A program made the position numbers and the translations under genes. This document shows positions 44,801 to 53,900 of a DNA stretch of 64,000 nucleotides, piece after piece (the first letter of the stretch is position 1; the number at the start of each line of letters is the position of its first letter). Source of the stretch: Nostoc sp. LEGE 12450 (GTDB lineage Bacteria; Cyanobacteriota; Cyanobacteriia; Cyanobacteriales; Nostocaceae); contig NZ_JADEXU010000013.1 in the NCBI RefSeq assembly GCF_015206895.1, positions 1 to 64,000 on the forward strand, written 5' to 3'. Under the pieces are notes generated by a model. That model worked only from the letters and a program-made list of their open reading frames with translations, made no database searches and was not told the origin of the DNA.

Positions 44801-46128
44801 TGCAATGCCCCCATCCCACGACCATTTGACCAAGGAGGATTGAGGGAGAACTTTACTTGAAATAAAGGCGAACTGTTCCGACTTTGTTGTTCTGGTCTAA
44901 GTTCTTCAATTAGTCTCTCAAATGGTAAGTCTTGATGGGTATAAGCCTCTAAGCAATCCTTACGCACGCGGTCTAACAATTGTCGAAAAGTTGGATTTCC
45001 TGCTAAGTTACCCCGCATTACAAGAGTATTAGAGAAAAATCCAATCAAGCGTTCGGTTTCTACTTGTCCCCGACTTGCACTTGCAAAGCTAATCAGTAGG
45101 TCTTCTTGTCCAGAATAACGGTAGAGCAATAGCTCAAACACTGTCAGGAGAGTCATGAAGAGGGTAACACCCCATTTTTGACTCAGGTCTGTCAAGGCAT
45201 GGTTCAGCGTCTTTGATAGCAGCAGGGCAGCGCGATCGCCTCGATATGTCTGCACACCATGAGGACGCGGATGATCGTAAGGTAACTCAATAATTGGTAA
45301 ATTGCCTTCTAGCTTTTGCTTCCAGTAGTTTACCTGTGACTCTAAAACCTCTCCTTGGAGCCACTGATATTGCCAATTGGTAAAATCGGCATACTGCACT
45401 GGTAAGGGAGTTAAGGGAGAAGCATTTCCCGCCGATAATGCTTTATAGATAGTAGTGAAGTCTTGATAAAATATATCAGAAGAAGCTCCATCACAAACTA
45501 TGCAGTGCATATTCCAGATTAACAGATGCTCGCGATCGCTCAACCGCAGAAGCAGCAGCCGCAAAATCGGCCCATTGGCTAGATCAAAAGGTTGATGAGC
45601 TTCTTTCGTTGCAAGTAGGAGAGCTTCTGCCTCCCGTTGTTCATCTGGTATTTGCCGCAAGTCAATTATTGGCAACGTCAAGGAAACATCGCTAGCAATT
45701 ACTTGAGTAGGCTTGCCATTTACGGCTGGAAAAGTTGTCCGCAGAACTTCATGGCGGCGGACGACTTCTCTCAAACTTTCCTCTAAGAAAGCAACATTGA
45801 GATTCCCCGTAAACCGCACCACAACGGGCATATTATTTGAAGAACTATTAGGTTCAAATTGATGCAGGAACCATATCCGTTGCTGACCAAAAGAAAGCGG
45901 CAAGTTGCCATTCCGTTCACAAGCGACAATTGGGGGAATCTGTGAACTGGCAGCTGTAGTAATTTGTCGGAGAAAGTTGATGATTTCGGCTTTTTGAGTT
46001 TTTAACTCGGTGAGCAATTCTGGTGTGAGACTATCTTTTGCCGCCCGATAGCGTAAGCGATCGCCCTCTAACCAAAGTTTGACATCGCGCTGACGTAGTT
46101 CAGAGAGTAGTTCATCTAATGTTTTCAT
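41842..46128 (-). CDS. terminal NRPS module (TubC docking, C, A, PCP, TE) with degenerate C and A domains
   Basis: 1428 residues. A TubC-type docking domain (1-55) is followed by condensation (about 65-500), adenylation (about 525-1030), PCP (about 1060-1130, NFFDLGGHSLLAVRLF) and thioesterase (about 1160-1420; GGYSSGG nucleophile, LFDTYG, GIHNSIF). The TE looks complete. The C domain active site reads H208-C209-IVC-D-G, so the essential second His of HHxxxDG is Cys. The A domain has lost three key features: the P-loop is VSGGNGKPNG, the position of the amino-group-binding Asp is Asn738 (CNSFIESLF), and the A10 catalytic Lys is Gln1037 (NANGQVDRK). Probably only PCP-TE is active. The start overlaps the upstream NRPS stop by 4 nt (translational coupling). 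Confidence 0.93.
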   Translation of the reverse strand: MKTLDELLSELRQRDVKLWLEGDRLRYRAAKDSLTPELLTELKTQKAEIINFLRQITTAASSQIPPIVACERNGNLPLSFGQQRIWFLHQFEPNSSSNNMPVVVRFTGNLNVAFLEESLREVVRRHEVLRTTFPAVNGKPTQVIASDVSLTLPIIDLRQIPDEQREAEALLLATKEAHQPFDLANGPILRLLLLRLSDREHLLIWNMHCIVCDGASSDIFYQDFTTIYKALSAGNASPLTPLPVQYADFTNWQYQWLQGEVLESQVNYWKQKLEGNLPIIELPYDHPRPHGVQTYRGDRAALLLSKTLNHALTDLSQKWGVTLFMTLLTVFELLLYRYSGQEDLLISFASASRGQVETERLIGFFSNTLVMRGNLAGNPTFRQLLDRVRKDCLEAYTHQDLPFERLIEELRPEQQSRNSSPLFQVKFSLNPPWSNGRGMGALQLPDLTITSLFGYIYHGKTKYDLTLVLREQDNGLGMVFDYNAEMFDASTIERMLGHFKTLLEGIVANPDQPISELPLLTAPEHQLLVDWNGKQADYPQNTCIHQWFEAQAKRTPDNIAVSFENQQLTYQELNQRANQLAHYLQTLGVKSGVFVGLYVEPSLEMIVGLLGILKAGGTYVSIVPTSGQDGLALILEDAQISVVLTQSSLVEKLSEHQLQVICLDNDWEGIALHTTENQDYYTTDQTLACVMYVSGGNGKPNGITITHRNLVTHSLAISDTWELTQSDRLLLLPSITCNSFIESLFPTWIAGATAIIQSQELQSTAQFFPFITQQQITVVNLPTYFWHQLVKEPSLSPQTLPVSLRLVMVGGEKVSRNAYLTWVEKVGKQVRWLNGYGSLETTLTATVYDPATATEASNTRSEIPIGKAIANTQIYILDRRSQPLPIGVTGEIYISGIGVAQGYFNRTELTSEKFIPNPFSSESGSYLHRSGDFGRYLSDGNIEFIGRRDNQAKISGFRIELTEIETILDQYPGVQNAVVIAREDVSGDKHLVAYLVPKQGEALGNEQLLNFLQQKLPEHLLPTFVIVDSLPLNANGQVDRKALLALNPTNTEREKIFATAKNPLQLQLTEIWENVLGIHPIGITDNFFDLGGHSLLAVRLFSQIEKIVGKNLALSILLQAPTIEQLANIVEREICSKSGVAAVPTADVKSETSIPWSSLVAIQPNGSKPPFFCVHGLGGEVLRFRELAVHLGSDQPFYGLQPQGLDGKQLPYTRIEDMAAHYIQQIQTIQPCEPYLIGGYSSGGLIAYEMARQLTIQGKEVALLVLFDTYGSKNTESLSLQKPASRDWKSLLAITSNYLIEQVKGNTERFKYQIKEILWRFVFHFHLILGRPLPYSNRKYMVEHATIQALRKYALQIYSGRATVFRTEDGLVVGQREADSKMGWGKLALGGVDIYDISGIHNSIFKEPHVRSVSEKMKACIDQIIAET

Positions 46129-49100
46129 AGCTCACCTTCCTCATAATCATCGGCGGTTTCACTATCAGCAGCCTGAACACTTTGGGTTGCCCAACGCAGA
46201 GTTTCCACTCGTTCAGCCAAATCTGCTACCGTTGGTAATTCAAATAAATTGGACATGAGGATTTCTACCTGCAAAGCTTGGCGCAGTCGAGAAACCACTT
46301 GAATTCCTAGTAGAGAATATCCACCCAATTCAAAAAAGTTGTCATAAATCCCAACCTGCCTGATATTCAAAACCTGTATCCAGATATCTGCAATCTGCTG
46401 CTCAATGGGAGTGCGAGGCGCTACATAATTTGCTTCCAGTTCTGGACGGAAAGAATCAGGCTTTGGTAGTGCCCGACGATCAACTTTGCCGTTAGCATTT
46501 AGCGGCAAGGCTTCCAGTGCCATAAAAATCTTGGGCACCATATATTCAGGAAGCTGCTGTTTTAAGAATCGACGTAATTCGGAGATTATTTGCGGGCTAT
46601 CTTGACCAGTTTCTGCTACAAAATAACCAACTAGCACTTTCTCACCAGGAGCATCTTCTCGAACAATTACTACCGCTTCTTTTACTGCCGTATATTGTAA
46701 AAGTGCAATTTCAATTTCACCCAATTCTATGCGGAAACCGCTCACTTTCACCTGATTGTCAATCCGACCCAGGTATTCAATCTTTCCATCTGGCAAATAG
46801 CGAGCTAAGTCTCCAGTTTTATATAAGCGTGATTGAGTATCTGAGCTAAAGGGATTGGCAATAAATCTTTCAGCCGTCAGATCCGGGCGATTGAAATATT
46901 CTCGTGCTAAACCATCGCCACTAATATACAACTCACCTGTGATTCCAATTGGGACGGGTTGTAAATGGGAGTCTAATATATAAACTTGAGTATTAGCAAT
47001 GGGGCGACCAATAGGAATAGAAGCCCCTGGCTTTAGTGGTCCTGTAATCTCATAACAGCAGGTAAAAGTTGTACTTTCTGTCGGCCCGTAACCATTAATT
47101 AGTTTACAGTTTTCTACTGTGTTGATAAATTTCTGGACATGGGTAACGGATAAAACATCACCACCTGCTAATAGTTGACGTAAGGGTTTTAAAGCATCAA
47201 TTTTTTCATCGACTATTAGATGGAATAAACCCGCTGTTAGCCATAAGGTTGTCACCTGATATTGCTGAATAAATTGTCCTAATTCGTCTAAAGATGGCGT
47301 ATGGGGAGGGAATATTATTAGTTTTCCACCATTAAGCAAACAACCCCAAATTTCAAAAGTTGAAGCATCAAAAGAGATAGGGCTAATTTGCAGAAATACT
47401 TCTTTGTTAGTGAGGCTTACATAGTTAGTTTCATTGACTAATCTAACTACACCTTGATGGATAACACTAACACCTTTGGGCTGACCTGTAGAACCAGATG
47501 TGTACATTACATAAGCCAAGTTGTCAGCCTTGACATTACTAATTAAATTCTCTGGCGTTGCTTGGTTGATAGTATCCCAGTCGGTATCTAGACAAATTAC
47601 ACTTGCTGCGTGAGCAGGTAGTTTGTCAATTAGCTGTTTTTGGGTCAATAGTAATTTGATCTGGGTGTCTGAAAGCATGAAAGCCAAGCGTTCTTGCGGA
47701 TAGCCCGGATCTAGGGGGATGTAAGCTCCACCTGCTTTCAGAATCCCTAAAAGACCTACTACCATTTCTAAGGAGCGATCAACGCAGATTCCCACAAGAA
47801 CATCTGCGCCTACTCCTAGTGTTTGCAGGTATTGCGCTAATTGGTTCGCACGAATATTTAACTCTCGATAAGTAAGTTGCTGTTCTTGAAATACCAACGC
47901 CACCGCATTGGGGGTGCGTTCTACCTGCTCCTCAAATAACTGATGAATACATTTATCTTGGGGATAGTCTGTTTGAGTCTGGTTCCATGTTGCTAATAAC
48001 TGTTGCTCTACTGCTGGTAAAATTGGCAATTTAGCAATACTTTGATTGGGGTTAGCAACTATACCCAATAACAAAGTTTCAAACTCTGCCATCCGGTGGC
48101 GAATAGTGTCAGCGTCAAATAAATTAGTGTTGTACTGACATTCCAGGGTCATCTGACCACGTAATTCTGTAGCATTGATGAACAGTTCAAAATTCTCGAA
48201 GGAACGGGGGTTAGAGAAAAATTCTACTTCCAGCCCAGTGAAGGGGAGTTTATCACTATCTAAACCCTGATCGATATTAAATGTAATGGGAACTAAGGGA
48301 ATACGGCTAGAATCTCGTGCCAAAACTAATTTTTTGACTAGACTACCAAAGGTAAATTGTTGATGATCGTAAGCATCTAAGACAGCCGATCGCCGCGATC
48401 GCAAGTAGTCGCTGAAAGATTTTTCGCCATCAATCTGGCTACGCAAAGGTAGTAAATTTACACAGTGACCTACGAGATTATATTGCCCTAGAGCAGCTTG
48501 TCCGGCGGCTGGAATACCTACAATCAAATCGTTTTGTCCTGTCAGACGGTGCAGCCAAACCTCAAATCCTCCCAGGAGAGTAGTCATAAAGCTACAACCG
48601 AGTTTTGTCCCTAGTTGTTTGAGGTTGGCAACTAATTCGGGATTTAAATGCCAATCTTCGCGGGCGGCGTTAAAGGTTCTGAGTGGTGGACGGGGGCGAT
48701 CGCTAGGGAAATCTACAACAGGTACAGAGTCAGCGAATTGTTCCAACCAATATTTTTCTGTGGCGATCGCTTCTGGACTATCCGCCTCTTCTTCCTGCAA
48801 AATCGCGTATTCACTTAAATTGTCTGGTTCTTCTAATTCAGGAACAATACCCTGTTGCAAGCCAGAATAAAGTTTACCCAAATCTGGCATCAGCACTGCC
48901 CAAGACCAACCATCACAAATAATATGATGTGCTGTCAAAGTAGCTAGATGCTCGTGCGCCTGCAATTTGACAATTTTTGCCCGAAATAGCGGCCCATGTT
49001 CCAAATCAAAAGGTTGCTCTACCTCTTGTTGCAAGATACTAGCTAATTTTTCCTGTTGTTCTTGTGATTCCAGGTTAGAAAGATCAATAATAGGGATTTC

Positions 49101-49406
49101 AATTTGCCGAGAAGCAACAATGCAGAGTGTATTGCCATCGGTGCTAAAAGTTGTCCGTAGTGCTTCATGACGTTGTACTAACTTTTCCACCGCAGACTGG
49201 AAAATTTTGACATCAAGTTCGCCTTTTAGTCGCAGAGATTGGGACTCGTTATAAGCACAATTGGCAGCATCCCCCATTTGTACAGAAGCCCAGATTTCTT
49301 TTTGTGATTCTGTGGCAGGGGCCGTTAGAAGTAATTCTCCATCTGCAAATGGATCAAAATCAACCGCAGTTAAACTGGATTGGTAATCTACAGGTAATAA
49401 GCTCAT
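46125..49406 (-). CDS. NRPS module (C-A-PCP), Val-like specificity
   Basis: 1093 residues. The N-terminal lead-in (DPFADGELLLTAPATESQKE, then IWASVQMGDAANCAYNESQ) is that of condensation domains following PKS-aminotransferase modules. The C domain has an intact HHIICDG. The A domain has an intact P-loop (YTSGSTGQPKG), the Asp of FDASTFEIWG and Lys in NANGKVDRR. My manual readout of the specificity pocket is D-A-F-W-L-G-G-T-F-K, one change from the classic Val code DAFWIGGTFK. The PCP (DNFFELGGYSLLGI) is near the C-terminus, with an acidic tail. The A domain is closely similar to that of the loader (55917-57947), suggesting duplication or gene conversion. Confidence 0.94.
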   Translation of the reverse strand: MSLLPVDYQSSLTAVDFDPFADGELLLTAPATESQKEIWASVQMGDAANCAYNESQSLRLKGELDVKIFQSAVEKLVQRHEALRTTFSTDGNTLCIVASRQIEIPIIDLSNLESQEQQEKLASILQQEVEQPFDLEHGPLFRAKIVKLQAHEHLATLTAHHIICDGWSWAVLMPDLGKLYSGLQQGIVPELEEPDNLSEYAILQEEEADSPEAIATEKYWLEQFADSVPVVDFPSDRPRPPLRTFNAAREDWHLNPELVANLKQLGTKLGCSFMTTLLGGFEVWLHRLTGQNDLIVGIPAAGQAALGQYNLVGHCVNLLPLRSQIDGEKSFSDYLRSRRSAVLDAYDHQQFTFGSLVKKLVLARDSSRIPLVPITFNIDQGLDSDKLPFTGLEVEFFSNPRSFENFELFINATELRGQMTLECQYNTNLFDADTIRHRMAEFETLLLGIVANPNQSIAKLPILPAVEQQLLATWNQTQTDYPQDKCIHQLFEEQVERTPNAVALVFQEQQLTYRELNIRANQLAQYLQTLGVGADVLVGICVDRSLEMVVGLLGILKAGGAYIPLDPGYPQERLAFMLSDTQIKLLLTQKQLIDKLPAHAASVICLDTDWDTINQATPENLISNVKADNLAYVMYTSGSTGQPKGVSVIHQGVVRLVNETNYVSLTNKEVFLQISPISFDASTFEIWGCLLNGGKLIIFPPHTPSLDELGQFIQQYQVTTLWLTAGLFHLIVDEKIDALKPLRQLLAGGDVLSVTHVQKFINTVENCKLINGYGPTESTTFTCCYEITGPLKPGASIPIGRPIANTQVYILDSHLQPVPIGITGELYISGDGLAREYFNRPDLTAERFIANPFSSDTQSRLYKTGDLARYLPDGKIEYLGRIDNQVKVSGFRIELGEIEIALLQYTAVKEAVVIVREDAPGEKVLVGYFVAETGQDSPQIISELRRFLKQQLPEYMVPKIFMALEALPLNANGKVDRRALPKPDSFRPELEANYVAPRTPIEQQIADIWIQVLNIRQVGIYDNFFELGGYSLLGIQVVSRLRQALQVEILMSNLFELPTVADLAERVETLRWATQSVQAADSETADDYEEGEL

Positions 49407-49479
49407 AAAATTCTATTATTTTCTCAGTTTATTCAAAGTAAAATTTAATTTTTTCTTGGCAAAGTATTGGCATTTAAAT

Positions 49480-50631
49480 TCATTGTTTAGCCAAGATTGT
49501 AGACTTTAAATAATTACGCATTGGAACCTCTAAAAATCTATATGTCAATGATGCAGCCAATATGATAATCATAAGAAATACTCCTAGAGATGTCAAGGCT
49601 TCATATTCTGTGAATCCTTTGCCAAAAGCATGGTGGAATTTATAAATCCATAATGTTTTTAACAATTCTTGAACAAACCAATGAACCATGTAAATCGAGT
49701 AAGATATGGTCCCGAAATACAGCATTAACTGTGAGTTTAAAAATTTTGATATTACACTATTATTGCTGATAGATACAGCTAAAATTAGGATAGAAAAAGC
49801 TGGCAAAATTAGCCAATCATGAAGACTACGCCAATAAGTCCAGTAGTAATTCATAATCAGAATTATCCAAGTTATAGCTATAATTGCTAGCAAATTAAGA
49901 TTAAAATATTTTCTATAATTACCTCTGCGATAGATTTTATAAGTTATAATGCCGAGTATGCACTCTAGCCCGCATCTAGCTATGGAAGGTATGCCAATAA
50001 TACTATCTAGATTTCCACGGGTAAAAGCGATTATTAGTAATATACTGAAGAGAGCAGAGACATAAATTTTTAAATCATTTTTCTCATTATTTCGTAATAA
50101 CAAAAATAAGAGAAATGGAAATATAGAATAAATAACAAATTCTACACTAATTGACCAAGCTGGCTCATTCCAATAAGTATCACACCAAAATAAAGGTGGG
50201 CAATTTAAGTCGAACGCTTGAAGAAGGAAAAAATTAGCAAAAAGGGCAGTTAAATTAAATTTGCCAGTAAAAGCAGAATTATTTAGTAAAAATATTTTTA
50301 AAATTTCTAATCCGATAAATAGAGATAAAACAAATATATGTAGAGGATAAATTCTGGCAAAACGCGACAATAAATATGAACGATATTTAGATGAATTAAC
50401 TTTTAATGAAAAATCTTCAATATAAACGTGGGTCATGATAAAACCACTCAAAATGAAGAAAAAATCAACCCACAAATATCCATTACGAAAAAAATTGCTA
50501 TATGCTGATAAAGTTGAACCAGTTTTAGGTAAAGTGTAATATGAGAAATGATGTACAACAACAACCAAAGCTGCAATACCGCGCAGAGCAGTGAGCGAAT
50601 TGATTTGGTTATACATTGATATTTTTGGCAT
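49480..50631 (-). CDS. acyltransferase-3 family membrane acyltransferase
   Basis: A 383-residue integral membrane protein with about ten helices. The N-terminal catalytic segment LTALRGIAALVVVVHHFSYY (His motif) and WVDFFFILSGFIMTHVY are hallmarks of the OafA/acyltransferase-3 family, which O- or N-acylates sugars, peptides or antibiotics. FLEVPMRNYLK closes the fold. It lies inside the NRPS/PKS operon between the aminotransferase-PKS and the C-A-PCP gene, on the same strand, so it may acylate the product (inference). Its base composition is more AT-rich than its neighbours'. A decayed relative lies at 57974-58265. Confidence 0.9.
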   Translation of the reverse strand: MPKISMYNQINSLTALRGIAALVVVVHHFSYYTLPKTGSTLSAYSNFFRNGYLWVDFFFILSGFIMTHVYIEDFSLKVNSSKYRSYLLSRFARIYPLHIFVLSLFIGLEILKIFLLNNSAFTGKFNLTALFANFFLLQAFDLNCPPLFWCDTYWNEPAWSISVEFVIYSIFPFLLFLLLRNNEKNDLKIYVSALFSILLIIAFTRGNLDSIIGIPSIARCGLECILGIITYKIYRRGNYRKYFNLNLLAIIAITWIILIMNYYWTYWRSLHDWLILPAFSILILAVSISNNSVISKFLNSQLMLYFGTISYSIYMVHWFVQELLKTLWIYKFHHAFGKGFTEYEALTSLGVFLMIIILAASLTYRFLEVPMRNYLKSTILAKQ

Positions 50632-50996
50632 TGAATTATCTCAAGAATATAAACAGTTAGATATTTTTAGGATAATATTGATGGTTTTATGGGATTTTTG
50701 AAATACAAGTTGTTCACCCGATTATAGTTTTGGTGGGCATTGACCACGCTATTTATAAAAATCATTTTGTTATATCAAATCTGTCAAAAGTTAGCTTTTA
50801 ATTTCTACTATGATCTGATTAAGACTTACTTGAACCAGGTTTAAGTACATTATCAGTTAATATAAAAGCCCTAATCGATGAGTATTTAATATTTGCAAAT
50901 ACAGTGAATTTTTGGTGTTGCTGAATTGGAGTAGGAATTGACATTTTTTGATATGACTTCATACTTGCAATCAGCAACGCCAATTTTTTAAAGCAC
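50632..50996. other. gap inside the biosynthetic operon
   Basis: A 365-nt AT-rich stretch between the PKS-aminotransferase stop and the acyltransferase start. A short minus-strand frame (50819-51040) overlaps the end of the PKS gene but has no protein-like features. It could carry an internal promoter for the acyltransferase. Confidence 0.5.
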
Positions 50997-53900
50997 TTAG
51001 GAAACACTTGCAACTTGTAAATACTTCCCAGGTCGCTCAATATCGGGGATATACCAAGCGGGGTTGCCTTGGGGATCTCGCCCTAATTTGGCATTAGGTT
51101 GCGGAGGACGATTACGTAGGCTGTTATTGGTAACTTCGCTGTTTGTTACTTCTATGGGCGGTGCAGACAAAAAGCCAGCAGACTGCATTTCGGCAATACT
51201 TTCTTTAAAGGCTGCCATTACAAAAGCTAGATCGGCTTCGGAATGGGCTGTTGTCAAGAAGCAAGGACGGTGATCCCAAGTATGCACTCCCTTATCCCGC
51301 AGTAAATAAAATAGTAAGTCTCCATAAGGAAACTCTGGTGCAGATTTCACCATAAATAGGGAGCCGAAGTTATAAGCTGTATACGGAGCCTGAACTTTCT
51401 GGAAATAGCCCATAAGTTCCGCTACAAACTTATCGGTTCTTGCATTGAGATTTTGCTGCAAGCTGGGGCCACTCTGTTTTAAATGTTGAAGTACTGCTTT
51501 GGCGGCTGCTAGTGCTAAAGGATGGCGGACAAAAGTTCCGGCAAAGTAAGTTACACCAACTTCTGGAACTGAGTCATCCCCAAACTGCCAAAATCCACCA
51601 TCTAAAGCATCCATATATTGTGATTTCCCAGCAATGACTCCAATCGGTAGTCCACCGCCCACAATCTTGCCGTAGGTTGCTATATCAGCTTTGATACCAA
51701 AATGTGCCTGAGCGCCACCTGGATGAATTCTAAATCCGGTAACGATTTCGTCAAAAATTAGAGCAATACCAGCTTCTTCCGTGAAATCACGTAATTGCTG
51801 AAGGAATTCCTTGGGCTGGTATTCAGGGCGACGGCTTTGCACAGATTCAACCATCACTGCTGCTAACTCATCAGCCCGGCTTCTAAGGATTTCTAGAGAC
51901 TCAGGTGAATCGTAGTCCACCACCAAAATGTTCTCTACCATTTCCGGTGGAATACCGGGAGCAGCCGGAATTGACCGGAGTTTTTTTGTCCCCCGAACAA
52001 TTACTTCATCCAAAATACCGTGATAAGCTCCAGAAAAGATAGCGATTAAGTTACGCCCTGTGATGGTGCGTGCCATCCGCATCGCTCCCAAAACCGCTTC
52101 CGAACCTGTGTTGCAAAAGGCTGCTCGGTCAAAGTTGGTCAACTCACACATCAGCTTTGCCACTTCTCCAACTAAGGGAGTCTGCGGCCCAATTTCCATG
52201 CCTAGTTTCAGTTGCGCTTCTATTGCTTCGGTAATGAAAGGTGGCGACCAACCAAACAAATTCAAACCAAAGCCATTGCTTAAATCGACATATTCATTGC
52301 CATCAAGATCCCAAAGTTTAGAACCCGATGAACGAGACGCTACGATGGGATAAACCATCTCTTTCATCGTCGGGTTAAAACCAGAAACAGTTCTTGGATC
52401 TGCTAGATAAGGACGATGGGATTGAGTATATTCTTTGGATTTTTTAGTCCGTTGTGTGTATCTTTGAATAATTTTGTCTAGATAAGTGCGTTGTTGCGTT
52501 GTCAGAGTTTTAGTCTGGGTTTTTTCAATTCGAGCAGCCGCACCAAATGCCTTTTTAGCACCATTTGATTCCGTGTCTACCGATGCAGGTGATTCTTTGC
52601 TGGTTTGAGTTGCTGGGATAGATACGGCGTTTTGTGGTTTGACACCATTATTTTGAGGTGTCGCCGCAGGTACGACTGGGATTGTTACAGGTTGACTGTT
52701 GTTACCCAATAATGCCAATTGCTGACTCATGATTTGTAGCTGCTGATTAATCACATTTTCGAAGAAACTGGATGCAGCAGGTTGGGGAGAAATCTGAGGT
52801 GCAGATCCATTTGTATGAACTTCATGCACTACCAAAGTGGGTGATGTGGTTGCAGGTGCTGGTAATGGTACTTCTGGAATGGGTTCTGCAACGGTTTCTG
52901 TTAATCCTAATGCGGATAAAGTTTCGGGAGACAAGGCTGGATTGATAAAGTCAGCTAGTGTTCCTAAATTGGGGTAAATTTCTAGTAACTGCCTTAGTGT
53001 TACCTTTACTTGAAATTTTTTCTTTAACGCTAGCCCCACTTGAGTCAGTGATAAAGAATCTAATCCCATTTCTAAAAATGTTGTCGAATCGTCAACACTA
53101 GCGATTTCCAATCCTGATGTTTCTTCGATAATTTCTTTTAGCAGAGGAATAAGCTTTTGCTGAGGAGATTTTGTCATATCTTGGGTATTTTCTAACTGGG
53201 GATTTGAAGGTTTGGGAGTTGCTGTGCGATTGGGATGAGGTAAAGGATCAATCCAGAAGCGTTGGCGTTCAAAGGGATAGGTAGGCAGAGGAATTCGTTG
53301 TCGCGTTTCCCTTTGATAGAAGTTGCTCCAGTCAATAGATACTCCTGCTAGCCACAGTTGTCCTACTGCCTTGAGTAATGCTGTCCATTCAGCTTCGTTC
53401 TCAGCGTTATCGCCCAGAGAAGCGATCGCTATCTGTTGTTTAATATCTTTTGCTTGTTGGCGGGCTAGGGTCGTAGTTGTGATTCGCGGCCCAACTTCTA
53501 ACAGTACGCGTTCTGGCTGCTGCCATAAGGTTTGTATACCCTCCGCAAATCGCACAGTCTGACGTAAATGTCTAGCCCAATACATCGGATCAGTTGCTTG
53601 CTGGGCTGTAATCCAGTCGGCGGTAACTGTGGAAACAAAGGGAATTTGAGGAGGTGATAATTTAACTTTCCTAACTACCTCAGCGAAGGGGGCTATGATG
53701 TCATCCATCATTGGGGAATGGAAAGCGTGGGAAGTGTGTAAACGGCGACAGACAACTTCTTCGCTTTCTAGTTGTTTTTGCAGAGCCGCGATCGCTTCTG
53801 TTGGCCCAGAAACTACACACAGGGAAGGGCCGTTAATTGCGGCGATCGCTAATTCTGGACTCAATCGCGGCTCTACCTCTTTGGCTGGTAAGCGCACTGA

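Noticed and set aside
41842-46128. Frameshift or sequencing error as cause of the altered NRPS motifs
   Set aside because: The frame is open over 4.3 kb, and the changes are separate single-codon substitutions with normal sequence around them.
50819-51040. 73-aa minus-strand frame between the PKS and acyltransferase genes
   Set aside because: It overlaps the PKS C-terminus out of frame and has no recognisable features.
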